Shown here in pieces: positions 35,901 through 49,101 of a stretch of DNA of 64,000 nt. A program made the translations under genes and the position numbers. Under the pieces are notes generated by a model. It did not search any database, had not been told where the DNA came from, and saw only the letters and a program-made list of their open reading frames with translations. Positions within the stretch are counted from its first letter, which is position 1; every line of letters begins with the position of its first letter. This DNA comes from Pithys albifrons albifrons (Eukaryota; Chordata; Aves; Passeriformes; Thamnophilidae), in the NCBI RefSeq assembly GCF_047495875.1, contig NC_092461.1, positions 96,044,431 through 96,108,430 of the forward strand. Reading direction: 5' to 3'.

Positions 35901-38900
35901 CATAATTCATCCTTCTTGAAGCTATGCAGAGTGATATAGATAACTTCTTGAGGTCTCTTTAAAAGGATTTACTTTAAGATAGTGTCAAACATTAATAGAA
36001 TTAACACTTATAAGGGATCATAGAATCAATCTCACTGCCAGAGCCATTTCTCTCTAATTTCTATCAAAGTTTCTCTCACATTTTTTTACCCATTCTTTTA
36101 GATAAAACCACCAAGGTGAAAAATATTACTGTTGTAAAGTAGGTAGCTTTGTAGGCATTTTAAAGAGGAAGAAACTGAACAATCAAAAATAAGCAGATAA
36201 CCAGGCAAGAATCAAGGACAATGATAGGGATTACATTTTTAAACCTCTGAGTTAAAAGCAAATCTAAACATCAGGTTAGTGCATTTAGGGTGAACAAAAA
36301 CTTGGCTTAACCTTTATACAAGAAAAGAAAAAGATACAGCAACATAATCCCAAACTAAGGTCTTCATCTCAGGAACCCCTGACTCTGCTAAGTGCCTGTC
36401 AACTACATTGCTGTACATGAACACTTAAAGCTGAAGGTATTGCTTCAATCCTATTCAAATTTAGAAAGGATAATTAGCTGAAATTCAGCTCTCAGAGTAT
36501 AAGAGTACTTTTTTTGAACAGGAGAAATCTTTGCAGGAGGTGTTCAGCATGCAAACGATGTGGAATATCTCACTGCATTTCTTGGCATACATTTGGTAGA
36601 GACACAGGGAAACTGGGAAAAAAATCACCTTCATTTAGAGAGGCCTGTTTTAGTAATGAAAGAAGACACAATTAAATCCACCAGAGGGACATACATTTCC
36701 CCTTCCTTTTGTGACTGCCACAGGGCTGCAACTGCCATGTTTAGAAAAGGAGTAATAATTTCTCTCAGTGAAAACAAAAGTGCTTTGATCAAATACATAC
36801 TTAGATCGATTTATATGATTTATGGGAAACAGTTGCATGAGTTTAAATGAATCCTTGAAAAGGACCAAATGCATTCCTGTCTATCAAGTCTGTACTGAGA
36901 TTCCAGCAACAAGATATGAAGGTTTGGTCTCTCAAAGTTCAAAGCAGGGCTCTTAGCACAAGTGGTCTACCTGATTTCAAAAGCCATGGTGATAAACCAG
37001 AAATACACTTGCTGACTGGACATAGACAAGTGAAGCCATTTAAAATTTTTAAGCTTAATCAAAGCCATTCAGCGCTTTATACAGATTTTGAAGACAGATT
37101 TACTGCACTTGCTCAGCTACCTTGTCTGGGCTAGTTTGTCACTTAACTCTGTGTCAGCTCTATCTGGAGGAAAAAGGTACTTCCGCTAATGGTGTACAGC
37201 AGTCTGGAGGCCTGTCATTAAGATCTGTGTCAGGAAAAGCTCCTCATGCATAGTTAAGTTAACTGAAATTTTAGCATAACAATTTTAGGAGAAAAGATAC
37301 AGCTTTATCCACTGTCAGAATGTATAAACTGCAAGAAAACAATGCTAGGAAAGGTCTAACCTACAATACTGAGAGTAAGAAGATGGTCTATATCAGAAAG
37401 TGTAAAAACCATACCTTTCTTCCCTTTACAACATCTTATATGGAAATGATACAATCTCACCTGTATGATCTTTCTGTAATTAAGGCATAACATATAACTG
37501 ACTATTTCAAAGTAATTGATCATGGTAATACAATTCTATCTAGAATATGATTTACTGGGAGTGATGATATTACATGTAATGAATAATATTCGTTTCTCTT
37601 CATCATAATAGTAAAGATAGTTGCCTCAGAATTCAAAAGGAAGTTTATCTCCATGCCAAGCTGAAACAAAATTGAATCAATCATTCTGAACCAGAGAGAA
37701 TGAAGCATAACATTGTTTTAAATATTAATTATCGAAGGGTTTTTATTGCACATAGACATTAAAATGAACTTTATTTCAAATACTGAAAATGGAGAAAAGA
37801 TTGGCTTATTCCTTCTTAAAATAATTACTGTGACAATGCAATATAGAGGCTTATGGTCTATGTAAACATACATCTACCACTTACCAGAAGCCAAATTACA
37901 GAAACAAATCACAGCTGGCATTTCTAGGTGATGATGAATAAAACCACAATTCGTTTCCCAAAAATGCACACTAAATTTCCAAAACATTAGTTTGGGGATA
38001 AAAACAAGTTTTGGAGAAAAAAAGAAAAAAAAAAGGAAAAATTAATGAGCCAGAACACTTTTTTTCCTAGTAAGTTAATTAGTACTAAAAATAAAGTTAT
38101 AAATTACTTTCTACAGAGTTTGAGAGGTTGAATTGAGGACAGATCCTGGCTTTTTTTGATCACTGAAAAAAAACCCAAAACAACAAAACTTGCAAAATGG
38201 AATTAAAAAAAAAATCACTTGCATCTGTTTATTCATTTTTATCTTATGCTCTAAACTCCATTTTATACTGAAGGTGATATTCACCCATCTGTTTTAATAT
38301 GAATTATTCTTTTTTTCTAACACTTGTATGCAAATAGAAACAAATAAATTACTAAGTATATTGGCAACTAAAACACTATATTAAATGCAGCTAAAATTAT
38401 TTTGAACTTTTGCTATTAGCACTTCTAGAAATGTGCATTATTCATCAAGCAAAATTTAAAAAATTGATGGAGTAGAGCTGCCAAAATTGCTGCCTATGCT
38501 ATATGTTGGTCTAATGAAGTATGCAGACAAAACTGTAAAACTGAATTATTTTAATATAGAAACAGAAAATCGACTTCTTCTATCACATTTCTACCTATGA
38601 ATACAGGTAACAGTTTATAGTTTCATATTCATTTTAAGCAGAAGTATTAAGAAGCCTTTTTATCTTCCTTTGAGGCTGTTCATAAATTAATTCTTACTTC
38701 AATCTCTTAATCACTGGCCTTTGGTGTTGTCACGCGAAAACAGATCATGTCAAGCTGTGGATCTAACAATTACTGACTCTGGAAAAGCTTTGATTTAAAA
38801 TAGTATCAAATACCAGGCATCTTGTTTAAATGATATCAGATTTTAGACCGATTATTTGATTCTACACATTTTTACTTTTATTCCCCTTTTTAAAGCAGAC

Positions 38901-39205
38901 TTCCAGTTGTTGCTGCTTCACAAAGCCAATATACAGAGTAATGTCACTTCATGCTGCTGATACTGATATGACAATCACAATGATTCCACACACTGATGAT
39001 GTGAATTGTTGTTTGGAACTCAAGTCTCACAGAATAAAATTCAGACCAACATGATAGACTTTAAAAAAATTGCTCAACAAAACCTGTCTGAAAATGTCTG
39101 CCTTTTATTGCATATGGCATACAACTTCAGCAGCTTCTAGAAGACTTCATTTTCTAATGCTAAACCAGGGGGCTGAAAAACGAAGAGATCCTGTTGAGAC
39201 ATTGT

Positions 39206-39230
39206 AGAATCATAGAATCATAAAATATTA
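39206..39230 (-). mobile_element. CR1 tail relic
   Basis: TAGAATCATAGAATCATAAAA is the reverse complement of the repeated CR1 tail. Nothing recognisable follows it. Confidence 0.5.
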
Positions 39231-39517
39231 CATGGGCAAATATATTTTCTACCAGTTTAGTATTTGAGCCTTCTAAAATATTTTGAGCATTTTTTTTGTC
39301 TCATATATGCAGAAAAAGAGGTATCTTGTTTACCCTTATTGCTTGTTTTGAGTTTCCTACAAAATTTATAGCAAAGCATCACATGCTCTGAAAAAGCAGA
39401 GATAGATAAATTCTAGAAAAATCCAAAATGAATAGCCAACTAAAGTAGGATCTATTCCCTAAAAGGATGAGGGTTTACTTGGTTTGGGACACTTTTTTGT
39501 TTATTTGTGTGTCTTGG

Positions 39518-39562
39518 ATTTTTTTTGTTTGTTTTTGTTTGTTGGGTTTTGATTGTTGTTCT
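39518..39562. repeat. T/G-rich low-complexity tract
   Basis: TTTTTTGTTTG and TTTTTGTTTGTTGGG units without strict period. Confidence 0.75.
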
Positions 39563-39709
39563 CTTTACTTTTTTCTTAGCGGTGCCACAGCTTTTCTCAA
39601 TCTAAATTCTTGCACTTAACTGCTGGTCAAATAAAGCAATTTGTTTTTCTCTTCTTTGTCTGAGTTTGCAGTGTGACTTCTGGGGAAAACACAGGCATGT
39701 AATATGCAG

Positions 39710-39756
39710 GTTCATAAATCAGTGCAAGTTCATAAATCAATGCAAGTTCATAACTG
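39710..39756. repeat. 18-bp tandem repeat, about 2.5 copies
   Basis: GTTCATAAATCAGTGCAA is followed by GTTCATAAATCAATGCAA and a partial GTTCATAACTG. The first two units differ by one base. Confidence 0.9.
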
Positions 39757-40507
39757 ATTCTCAGCAAAACAATGCTGACATAATGTCTGGTTTAGATCAA
39801 GGGATAATGTAAATTTATTGAACCAATAACTGAGCAGGTTTTTTTTAAAACATTTCAACTGTTTCATTAAAATAGTTTTTCTTTCCCACTTTGCATAACT
39901 TCTATGGCTATTTCATAAAAGTTTTCTGTTCTATATTAAGTTCTGATACAGCAATTTTGACCTCTGTTAAAGTTTAAAGTGATTCCTGTACTGTTCTCTG
40001 ACTGATACCATACTACCAGCTTAATTATAATGTTATCTGCTATTACAATAGTTGGTGATCAGTTTGTAAAAGAGGATATGATGCTGAAAAAAAAATCAAT
40101 GCATGTGGCTTTTATAGATGAAGTCCCAATTTCTAAAATGTTGAGTTTAAATGTTGCTTTAAATTTCCCATTGTAATTTTAGTTTTAAAACATGGATATC
40201 TTTGACTTAAAGTGTTGTACTTCAATCAATGCCACGGAACCATGTAATCTGAGACAAGCAAAGAAAAAACAGTGAAAGGGAAAAAAATAAAAATCTATAG
40301 TGGTAGGAGTGGTCTAAGCAAACAAAGAACAAAAATGAAGCTTCATAAATGTGGAAGACAAGGGAGGGAAACTTAACACTATACTATATATCTTCAAGCT
40401 AAAAATACTGCTGTCCTAAGAAATATCTATTGTGCCAAGGAGCTGCTACTGAAAGGTATTACAGCAATGAGAATAGCAACTCTTATACAAAGAATCATAC
40501 AATATTC

Positions 40508-40613
40508 TCAGGGACACAGTGTGGAACTCTTGGGGATGGTCCTGCGCAGGGCTGAGTTGGACTTGATGATCCTTATGGGTCCCTTCCAATTCAGCATATT
40601 CTGTGATTCTTTG
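40508..40613 (+). mobile_element. CR1 LINE 3' end, short forward fragment
   Basis: Contains GGAACTCTTGGGGATGGTCC, TTGGACTTGATGATCCTTAT, GGGTCCCTTCCAATTCAGCA and a TTCTGTGATTCTTTGA tail, the terminal block of CR1. About 105 bp remain. Confidence 0.85.
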
Positions 40614-42481
40614 AAGTTCTGTTAATAATGTATATAAAAAAGGATCTATTTAGGTATGATACAAAGCTGAAATTTCAGTCTGACAGTCTGGAATCAGTGG
40701 AAGGAACAGCTTACGCACAAGAGATAACCTTCTGGCTGGCATCATTACACTTAAAGTTAGAAAAATAAAAAGCAAACAATTCTAGAATTAAATCTTGTCA
40801 AAGCAATTAAATTGACTAAGCAAAAGATTCCATCTAGTTCAAACTGAAAGATAAAGGAAGCAGATAATAGACAAATGTTTTGAAAATAAATCCAAAATAA
40901 TAGAAGGAATATAAGAGAGAAATTAGGAGACATATAGAGTTGAAGCAGAACTCAAAATTCAAATCAATAGTCAGTGTACTGAGCTATTCTTGATGGGCAA
41001 ACCACCATGAGCTGAGTTTTGGTCATGTATCTGGAAAAACGATCAGTTAGAAAGACTATCATGTGAAAAAATATGCAAGCCTTGCTAATTTTCAACAATG
41101 AAAAAAATGTAGGGAAAATAAAAGCTTTGGCTCACTTACCTTAAGTCTAACAGGACATATCATAACTTTAAATTAAAATGCAGATAGCAAGGAAGACTTT
41201 CCTCAGTCTACATACCTAAGATTTTTATTTTTTCACATAAATCCTAGCTCTAGAGCTGTCCAGGAAAGTACTGTTAATTCTGTTTCTTTCAGCTTTACAG
41301 AGTCTGCATTTTCTGTATGTATTTGTGAGTATAAAACACTGGGAAACAGTAGAATAATGGAAAATGAAGTTATTTAATCTCAAAACAAGTAACTTCATAC
41401 AGAGAAAAGCCTGCAGAAATAAGTATTTTTCAGCAAAAATACTAAACCTTTGATTACATTTGATATAATTTGAACATGAATCCTTACAGAAATGTCTAAC
41501 ATCACTGTAAGTTTTAAAAGATACTTCAAGTGGGGGTTTGGAACTGCAAATCCTGTTCTGCTTCCAGTTCAGGTGTTATTATCTCAGTAGCATGTTCCCC
41601 TTGTTGACTTTTGTAAGCAGAAGTTCTTAGTAATGTAAAAGTTCTTATTGAGCATGTTAAGTGCTATGCCATTTAGCCATTATGCACCTCATCTTCATTA
41701 TATCCTAATAATGAATGCACTGACACAAAATAGCCATTTTTGACTGAACTTAATACTGATCCTTTTCACTGAGCTTTTAATGAAATGAAATTTAATTTGA
41801 TGAGTATTGTGCTGCATAGTGGGGTACTTGCATGTAGGCATTTATGTAAGTGTGACCTGGGGTTTTTATATTGAATTTTATTGGAATAGGCATGCAATTC
41901 ATTCCTAGTAATGAATCATTACTATATGAGCTATAGCTGACCACAGATCCGAAGCAGCAAAAACTGGTTTTAATTTGTGTGCCATGGAAAGAGGGAATAT
42001 TTTTGTCTTTAATTTATACCTGTAATGTTAACATTTCCATAAGTTACATTTACACTGTGTATGCAGTAGTTATTTTTTATTTCATTCTAAAAAAACTTAG
42101 TCAACTCCCAAAGTTGTATATAAATTCTTAAGCAGTAATTTAATAGTTATAATGGTTCTATTCATTCCTACAGTCTGGGAAAGCATTAGCCTAGGCTTAC
42201 AATAATGTCCTTTTCAAGAAATATTTTTGATTTTTTAAAAAGTTTAGATGTGTATATAACCCTCATTTATACCACTGAGACATAAGCTATATTTCAGTTT
42301 TTCAGTGGAAATGATTTCCTAAATAGATACCTTTAATTCCCAAGAATTCAGTACCTTGATATTGAAGCTAGATGCAGAAGAAAGAAGCATCTTATTCTTT
42401 TACATGAAGAAAAATACTCCTAGAATTAAAACTTTATCTTTGCCTTATACGGAGCATTTACTGAATTAAGCTCTCTTTACA

Positions 42482-42721
42482 GGGGTGCCTGATGACAGGA
42501 CAAGAGGTGGTAGGAAATCTAGGAGTTTTGTCTGAACATCAGGAAACATTTTTACTGTGAAGTCGACTGACCGTTGACATAAGTTGTCCACAGAGGTTGT
42601 GCAGTCTCAAACCTTGGAGATACTCAAAAACCCTCTGGGTATGGCTCAGGGCTCTAGGCAGCTCTACTGGAGCAGAGGGATTGTTCTCTTCTAACACCAA
42701 CTATTCTCTGATTCAATGATA
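42482..42721 (+). mobile_element. CR1 LINE 3' fragment, forward, diverged
   Basis: CTGATGACAGGACAAGAGGT, CTGAACATCAGGAAACATTT and a TTCTCTGATTCAATGAT end follow the CR1 3' order. The copy is diverged and 5'-truncated. Confidence 0.75.
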
Positions 42722-43354
42722 TGTTACATCTTGGAGTAAAAAGCACTAATATTGGTATTATTTAGATAAGCTCTTCTAGGTCTAAGACAGATAAAAAAAA
42801 AAACGTAAAGAACACCCAGAAATATAAAACTTGTATTATAAAAACATATACCCTTTTACAGAAATAAATCCAGACATACAAAATAGACTCCAGGTCTGTA
42901 GGATATTCTTCTTCTAGTATGTTCCCCATGTGACAAAAGTATGGCCACAGATAGGGAAAAAAATGAGAAAATACAAATCAGAGCTAATCATACCCATTTG
43001 CAACAGGAATTTGATAAACTGCCAAATATTAGAACTCTCATTTTCTTAGATGGTCTCTTCTCCAGCTGTTTAATAAAAAAAGGTTTATTAAACAAAATAT
43101 AATTTTCCATAATTTGTGAGAGTTAAACTGATTTTTAAAGTAGAGAATGGAAATGCCAGAAATTGCTATTTTGAGATCTCAAGCCACCCATACAGGTGAC
43201 AAACTGGTCTTCCTTCTTCAACCTCTTCACTGATTTTTTTTTTTAAACCTGAAAATCTTTTTAGTAAAAGTTATTGCAACATTCTTCCTAATTGGAAGAA
43301 GAAAGTAAATTAACACTGTAAATTCAAAGAAGGACATAATGCAAAATTAAAATA

Positions 43355-43472
43355 CAAAAAAAAAAAACAAAACCAAAAACACAAACAACACCCCCGTCCT
43401 TCCCCCCCACAAAAAAAGACAAAACCAAAAAAACCCCACAAAAACAAAACCAACAAAACCCAACCCCCCAAA
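43355..43472. repeat. A/C-rich low-complexity tract
   Basis: About 118 bp of A and C with AAACC, CCCCC and ACAAAAC blocks. There are only a few G and T bases. Confidence 0.85.
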
Positions 43473-45741
43473 ATTTGTATTATTTTCATTTTAACTAATT
43501 TGGATAGATTTATCTTAGTTGTGTAGGTGTGTGTAAATATTTAAGCTTAAATCTTTATATAAGAATATCAACAGTGTATTTATGCTCTTTGCCCCAAATT
43601 ATCTTAAATGGACAATATTATTCCTATTCAATTGCATCACAGTGCTCTAAATCTCTGACTATGATCAATTATTAAAATGAGAAGATATATGGATAATTTT
43701 AGAATTCCTGCACAAATACCAATGATGTGCTACCAATGAAATCACTGAGAGTAATGAAAAAAGTGTCTCTTGAAAGCAAATTGTTCATTTTAAATGGGAA
43801 GGGAGGTAATAATGAGAATATTCCAGTGAGACATCTGGAGGATAGTGAAGTCTAAACTTCATTAATGCTTAGTGATCAGACTGAAATCAATAAAACATTA
43901 CAATAATAAAGAAATTACTAGATGTGGAACAAAAGAACATACAAAATAGGCCAGTGAGGCCTTAATCTTGAAAATATATGCTTACTTTTTAATAAAATAA
44001 TTCCTTATTTTTCTTTTATATTTTTCACCATTTCCCCACTTACTTTCAATTTGGTGTTTTGGGGGATTTTTTTTACAGAACATGTTCCCCTTCCATTTCT
44101 TTACTTAATTTTTCATACTATTTATAAAACGTTTTTTTGGCTGTTTAAAACTTCCACAATTATTATAGTCAAGTAAGTAAAAAGTTGTCTAATGCCTTCC
44201 ACTCCCAGTCAAATTCATTATTTCATATTATGATTCCCTGAAGGAATTGTCAGCATATTTATCAATAAATAGAGGCAAATATTGTCATAAATTTTCTAAA
44301 GGTGACTCTGTCTTAATTATTACTTGGATTTCTGGAGAATGTGACTATTGTTAAAGTCTTGACTTTTAAGGAAGAGGCTACAGTAAGACTCAATATGACT
44401 GTTCCTAGAAACTTCTCACGTAAAAAGTCAAAATAGTTTTTACTATAAGTGAAGAAGCAAAGTGGCTTTTCCCTTCAAATTCTGCTTTGGCAGCATAAAA
44501 ATTATTTGATGCCAAACTTCATGAAAACAAACAGTATAAATGAAAACAAAACCTGTTATCTTCCAGGCTACCTAAGCTTCTGAAAGCATTCCATTAACAT
44601 GATGTTCACAAGGTTTCCACAAGAGACTCCCATAAACCTTCTATAATTAAAATCTGTAAAAACAAAGAAAATAAAGCAAAATTTTAGAAGTTCTTCTAAA
44701 CATGTTAGCTAAGTGACACATAAACAGGAGTAAAACCACCTACATAATGCCACAAATGAAAACACATATAAATCATTTTAATATGTATACCTAATAGTGA
44801 TTCGCTATTGAAATAACATCTATTGACATGCCTTGTTCCTTCTTTTCTTCATGTCTTTACATAAGTGTAAATGACCTATTGAATAATATAGACATTCTTT
44901 CACTGCAGAACGAATGGAATGGAAACATAAGCATCTGCTTTTCCTTCCATTTGTTCATCATACAATTTTTAGTTTCCTAGAGTAATACGTGTGTATCTTA
45001 TCTGTTAGTACCTACTCTTCATTCTTCAGTTATTGATTAAAGTTCAATAGGGTCTTCAATATGTTTTGCCATTATTCTCTTCTTCAAATCTTTCTTTTCT
45101 TAGTACTCTGTTTTCTTTTATTCCTGCTCTTCTTTCAAGTAGATTTTCTTCCCATGCTTCTCTACTTCTCTTATCAAAGGCTTTTTTTCCTCTGAAAAAT
45201 TTATTTTTATTATTCTTGACAAGTTTAAATACTTGTCAGTAAGTACAGACGTCTTTATGTCCTACTACTTGACCTATTGCTGCAGGCAGATCTCCAGAAT
45301 GGTGTAAATTGTCCTATTGTCATGTATGGTTTCTTCTGTAAAGACAGAAGAACAAGTATAAATTGTTCTGTGTGCTACTTACCACACAATCCATATACAA
45401 ATAACAGAATTATTTAGCAAAGTTTCTTTATAAGAAGACCTTCCAATCAGAACCTATTTTTTATAACTCAGTCTAGTGCAGGAAACAGTTATTTTGATAA
45501 CCATTCAAGTTTACATGCTAGATTTAAACACACTGAAGCAAACCTTTGAATCAACTGATGATGTGAATGCGAAACTTTTCTCCAGAAAGGTGTTACATCG
45601 AAGAACAGTTTGCAAAAAGGAAGAAAACATTCAATCAAAGGATAGTAAGTGAGAACTCTCCCCTGACCTTAGGTTGGACTTTCAATCTGTTCATCACTAT
45701 TTTGTGATTATGGCAAACAAATACCATACTGAAATGGAGTG

Positions 45742-46085
45742 TGTCGTGGTTTATACCCAGCTGGTAACTAAGTACTGCCACACAGCTGCTTCCTGACTTC
45801 CCACTCCCCCTTTCCCCTGAGAATGGAATAAGGAGGAGGATCAGCAAAAGTGAAAGTCATAGGTTGAGGTAAGAACTGCTTAAATAACTGAAACAAAATA
45901 AAATACTACAATAAAACTAAGAATACTAATACAAAGAATGTAAATACCAATAATAGTAATAATCGTGATGAAAAGGAGATAAAGAGAGAAAAAGAGAGAG
46001 GAATAAAACCCAGGGTATGCACAATACAATTGCTCAGCACCCACTGACCACTGCCCAGTCCAGCCCAAAGCAGCAATCAGTGGCT
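45742..46085 (-). mobile_element. ERVL-like LTR, truncated, reverse
   Basis: Starts TGTCGTGGTTTATACCCAGC at 45742, the reverse complement of the 3' end of a common avian ERVL-type LTR. It continues with the (AATAATAGT)-rich segment and TGCACAATACAATTGCTCAG near 46018-46037, then CCAGTCCAGCCC. The typical remainder towards the LTR 5' end, with the TGATGTCAT/GGTATGGAATA block, is missing. So only the 3' half is present or recognisable. No target duplication was found because one end is lost. Confidence 0.75.
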
Positions 46086-46480
46086 CCCAACTGTGGTATG
46101 CATTCTCCCTGCAACCTCCTCAGGTCTTCCCCATGATCTCAGGAACTCCTAATAAGCCTTGACTGAAACAGCTTACAACTTACTACTTTACCACTTACAA
46201 AGAGTAGACACAGAAGAGCTAGTTACCAGAGGTAAACAGAACTTTAGATCTGCAGGTTAGCAAACGCATTATTGTGATAAAAATATTATACTAAATATGT
46301 TCACAAAAATAAATAAATATGTTGTTAAACAGTGGATAAAATGTTGATAAATAGTAATAATAATTGACTCTGTAAATAAAGAGTATTGATGGATTACTAC
46401 ACAGACTGTCAAAAGTTAACATTCAAAATATAGATTGAGTGAGGTTTCTGAATGAAACAGTTCTCTCTGTCATTAATGGT

Positions 46481-47106
46481 TGTTATGGGTTCACCTAGGT
46501 GGGCCTAAATTTGGGCTCTGAAGTTTGGACTAGGCCGAAGCTGTCAGCTGACTTGAGCTGGGCTGAGCTAACAGCTGACCTCTTCTAGCCAGTAAGTTTG
46601 TATTCCATACCACATTATGACATCATCTCCAGGGAAGTAGGAACCAGTGTGGGAGTGGTTAAGGCAGTCACTTCTCAGCCCTCCTCTTGGGAGGACGCAC
46701 GATGCTGTCCCAGGGGGGATGGAGAGGACCAGGCCCACCACTGGCTCACAGGGTATCTCAGGAAAGTAAAATGTGTTGTTCTGGGTCTCTCCTTTCTGCT
46801 TGGGTTTGTCTCCCTGGGGAATAAGCTTCTTCTTAAGTAATGTGTAGTTAGGACAGTAGAATTTGTGTGTTCGTTAAGAAGTTGAGGTGGGGAACTTGTT
46901 GTTGCAGACTTGTGTGAGTGTATATTTGTACTCTCTTCTAATTGTCTCTTTCTTTCTGTGAAAAATATATGTAGTTTTAGTATAAATGCAGTTTGAAGTG
47001 GTTTTTTTCTTTCCCCTCTCTTTTCCTCCCTTTCCCTGGTGTTAGGAGGGAGGCTTTTCTCTCTGTGCTTGGGGGGGTTGGCAGTTGCTTATCTCAAACC
47101 ACGACA
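46481..47106 (+). mobile_element. Solo LTR A (ERVL-like, 5-bp TSD), forward
   Basis: A 626-bp element running TGTTATGGG...CCACGACA with a perfect 5-bp duplication ATGGT (46476-46480, 47107-47111). It contains GTATTCCATACCACATTATG (46600-46619) followed by ACATCATC, the block shared with other avian ERVL-type LTRs, and AATAAG near 46820. The LTR at 48479-49101 is an almost identical copy in opposite orientation (roughly 98% by eye). A third, diverged relative lies at 58807-59534. No retroviral interior is attached. An 80-codon frame is preserved in copies A and B, which their recent common origin explains. The short duplication fits class III/ERVL integration by family knowledge. Confidence 0.9.
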
Positions 47107-47310
47107 ATGGTCAAACAATAGCAAGGTTTAGTGTGGGCTTCTGCAGAAAAGACTTACTGGTTCGCCAAGCCATATATCAGTTCTCACACAGTAGAGTTAG
47201 GTTTGTTTTGTCACAGGAGTGAAATGAAGCAGATTAGGAATTGTACCTGTTATATCTTTACCTGCTTAGTTCAATGCCAGATAATTAATTCTAAGCATGC
47301 CATAGTCTTG

Positions 47311-47363
47311 AAAAAAAAAAAACAACAACCCAACCAAACAAACAAAAAATCCCCAACAAACAA
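47311..47363. repeat. A/C-rich low-complexity tract
   Basis: Poly-A run followed by CAACAACCCAACC and AAACAAAC units. Confidence 0.8.
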
Positions 47364-48224
47364 CCTATAACTGATTTTCTTCTCTGCCTTCAAAAACTAA
47401 AAACTATTTTTCCGGTTTCTTGAATTTCTTAAGTAGAGTAATGAATGAAATAAGTCAGATTTCCCCTTCTACTAAATAAGAGCTGAGCCACATTTGTCAG
47501 GTAACAGTATATATTTCTCTGTGTGTCTGTATTGAGGGGAATGTGTTTATTTTTGTGACTATATTTAGCTTTATCTTAGGAAAGAATTTTGAAAATATTA
47601 CTGGAAGATATGTTATTTGTATTATTTATTTATGGGATCAGAAAATCTTACAAGATCATCCCAGTCAAATAAAAACTATTTTGCATAAGTATTCAAAGTC
47701 TACATGATGTCATCAGCCATATTGAGTCAAATATTTGAATATATTGCAATATATTGTGTCGTTCTCATTATGGTCAATTTTAAGTGTCTTTTTCAATTGC
47801 CTCAAAACATATTAATTTCCTGTGTCAGTTGGTATGTGTTGGGCCTGACTGACAAATGCATTAGGATATTAATCAGCCATGTAGGACAAAGTAGTAGCTT
47901 AATTATAAGAGCAAATCAGTTCTTTAACAATAAAGAAACTGTCAGTCAATCACTCTGGAACTTGTGATGGTAATGAGAACCTTTGAGATGGACAGAATTT
48001 GACTGTCAGCAAGAGCAAGAACCAGCTGTTGGTAGATAAAATTATTTTAATTGGTCAATCAGGAACTGGATATTCTCTATGCAAACCAGCAGGGTCCAGA
48101 GTGGAGAGACAATCAAGAGACATCCTGGGGACTGCGCAGGCCTTGGTGCCCTGCATGAATCAACAAGTGTGACCATTCACCCAATTTTCTTCCTGAACCA
48201 TGCTGTCCTTCATGAACCATGCCT

Positions 48225-48357
48225 TCTGGAAGTATTCAAGAGTCATCTGGATGTGTTATTTGGAGATATGGTTTAGGGATGAGTATGCTAGGTTGACAGA
48301 CTAGATGATCTTGAAGGTGCTCTCAACCTTGATAATTCCGTCATTCTGTGATTTTGA
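48225..48357 (+). mobile_element. CR1 LINE 3' end, short forward fragment
   Basis: GGAAGTATTCAAGAGTCATC, ATGGTTTAGGGATGAGTATG, AGATGATCTTGAAGGTGCTC and CATTCTGTGATTTTGA follow the CR1 3'-terminal order. Confidence 0.8.
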
Positions 48358-48478
48358 AGGGATGTAAAAATATCCTTATTTTCATGAATAATTTATAAAA
48401 AGAAATAACCAGTAATACCATTCACTCAAAGTTACTACATGTAATATATGGGATTTCCTCATCATTTTAATTGTGCAA

Positions 48479-49101
48479 TGTCTTGGTTTGAGATAAGCAA
48501 CTGCCAACCACCCCCAAGCACAGAGAGAAAACCCTCCCTCCTAACACCAGGGAAAGGGAGGAAAAGAGAGGGGAAAGAAAAAAACACTTCAAACTGCATT
48601 TATACTAAATCTACATATACTTTTCACAGGAAGAAAGAGACAATTAGAAGAGAGTACAAATATACACTCACACAAGTCTGCAACAAGTTCCCCACCTCAA
48701 CTTCTTAACGAACACACAAATTCTACTGTCCTAACTACACATTACTTAAGAAGAAGCTTATTTCCCAGGGAGACAAACCCAAGCAGAAAGGAGAGACCCA
48801 GAACAACACATTTTACTTTCCTGAGGTACCCTGTGAGCCAGTGGTGGGCCTGGTCCTCTCCATCCCCCCTGGGACAGCATCGTGCATCCTCCCAAGAGGA
48901 AGGCTGAGAAGAGACTGCCTTAACCACTCCCACTCTGGTTCCTACTTCCCTGGAGATGATGTCATAATGTGGTATGGAATACAAACTTACTGGCTAGAAG
49001 AGGTCAGCTGTTAGCTCAGCCCAGCTCAAGTCAGCTGACAGCTTTGGCCTAGTCCAAACTTCAGAGCCCAAATTTAGGCCCACCTAGGTGAACCCATAAC
49101 A
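48479..49101 (-). mobile_element. Solo LTR B (ERVL-like), reverse, near-identical to LTR A
   Basis: Plus-strand limits are TGTCTTGGTTTGAGATAAGC at 48479 and CCCATAACA at 49101. The flanks read GCAA before and GCAAT after. This fits a 5-bp GCAAT duplication if one T at the left junction was lost or shared. It differs from LTR A by about a dozen substitutions and a few small indels, including a 3-bp difference in a TTG run. The target duplications of A and B differ, so they are independent insertions of the same young family. Confidence 0.9.

Larger units (their letters stand above)
34154..45741. other. Long gene-free AT-rich segment
   Basis: About 11.6 kb without a supported gene. From 37.7 to 45.6 kb not even a chance frame of 60 codons is open, reflecting high AT content. 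It contains decayed CR1 pieces (35640-35900, 40508-40613, 42482-42721), a tiny CR1 tail near 39206-39230, low-complexity tracts and a small tandem repeat. The remainder looks like unique sequence and could contain conserved non-coding elements, which cannot be judged from one genome. Confidence 0.5.
47107..48478. other. Spacer between two inverted solo LTRs
   Basis: About 1.37 kb with no resemblance to retroviral interior, so the two LTRs are not one provirus. It holds an A/C-rich tract at 47311-47363 and a CR1 3' end at 48225-48357. The rest is unassigned AT-rich DNA. Confidence 0.7.

Noticed and set aside
46598..46840. 80-codon frame conserved in LTR A and, in reverse, at 48742-48984 in LTR B
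   Set aside because: It is conserved because the LTRs are recent copies. No known LTR product matches, and the two amino-acid differences are as expected without selection.
46481..49101. LTR A and LTR B as the ends of a single foldback transposon or provirus
   Set aside because: The orientations are opposite, each LTR has its own target duplication, and the spacer is ordinary DNA with a CR1 fragment and no gag, pol or env similarity.
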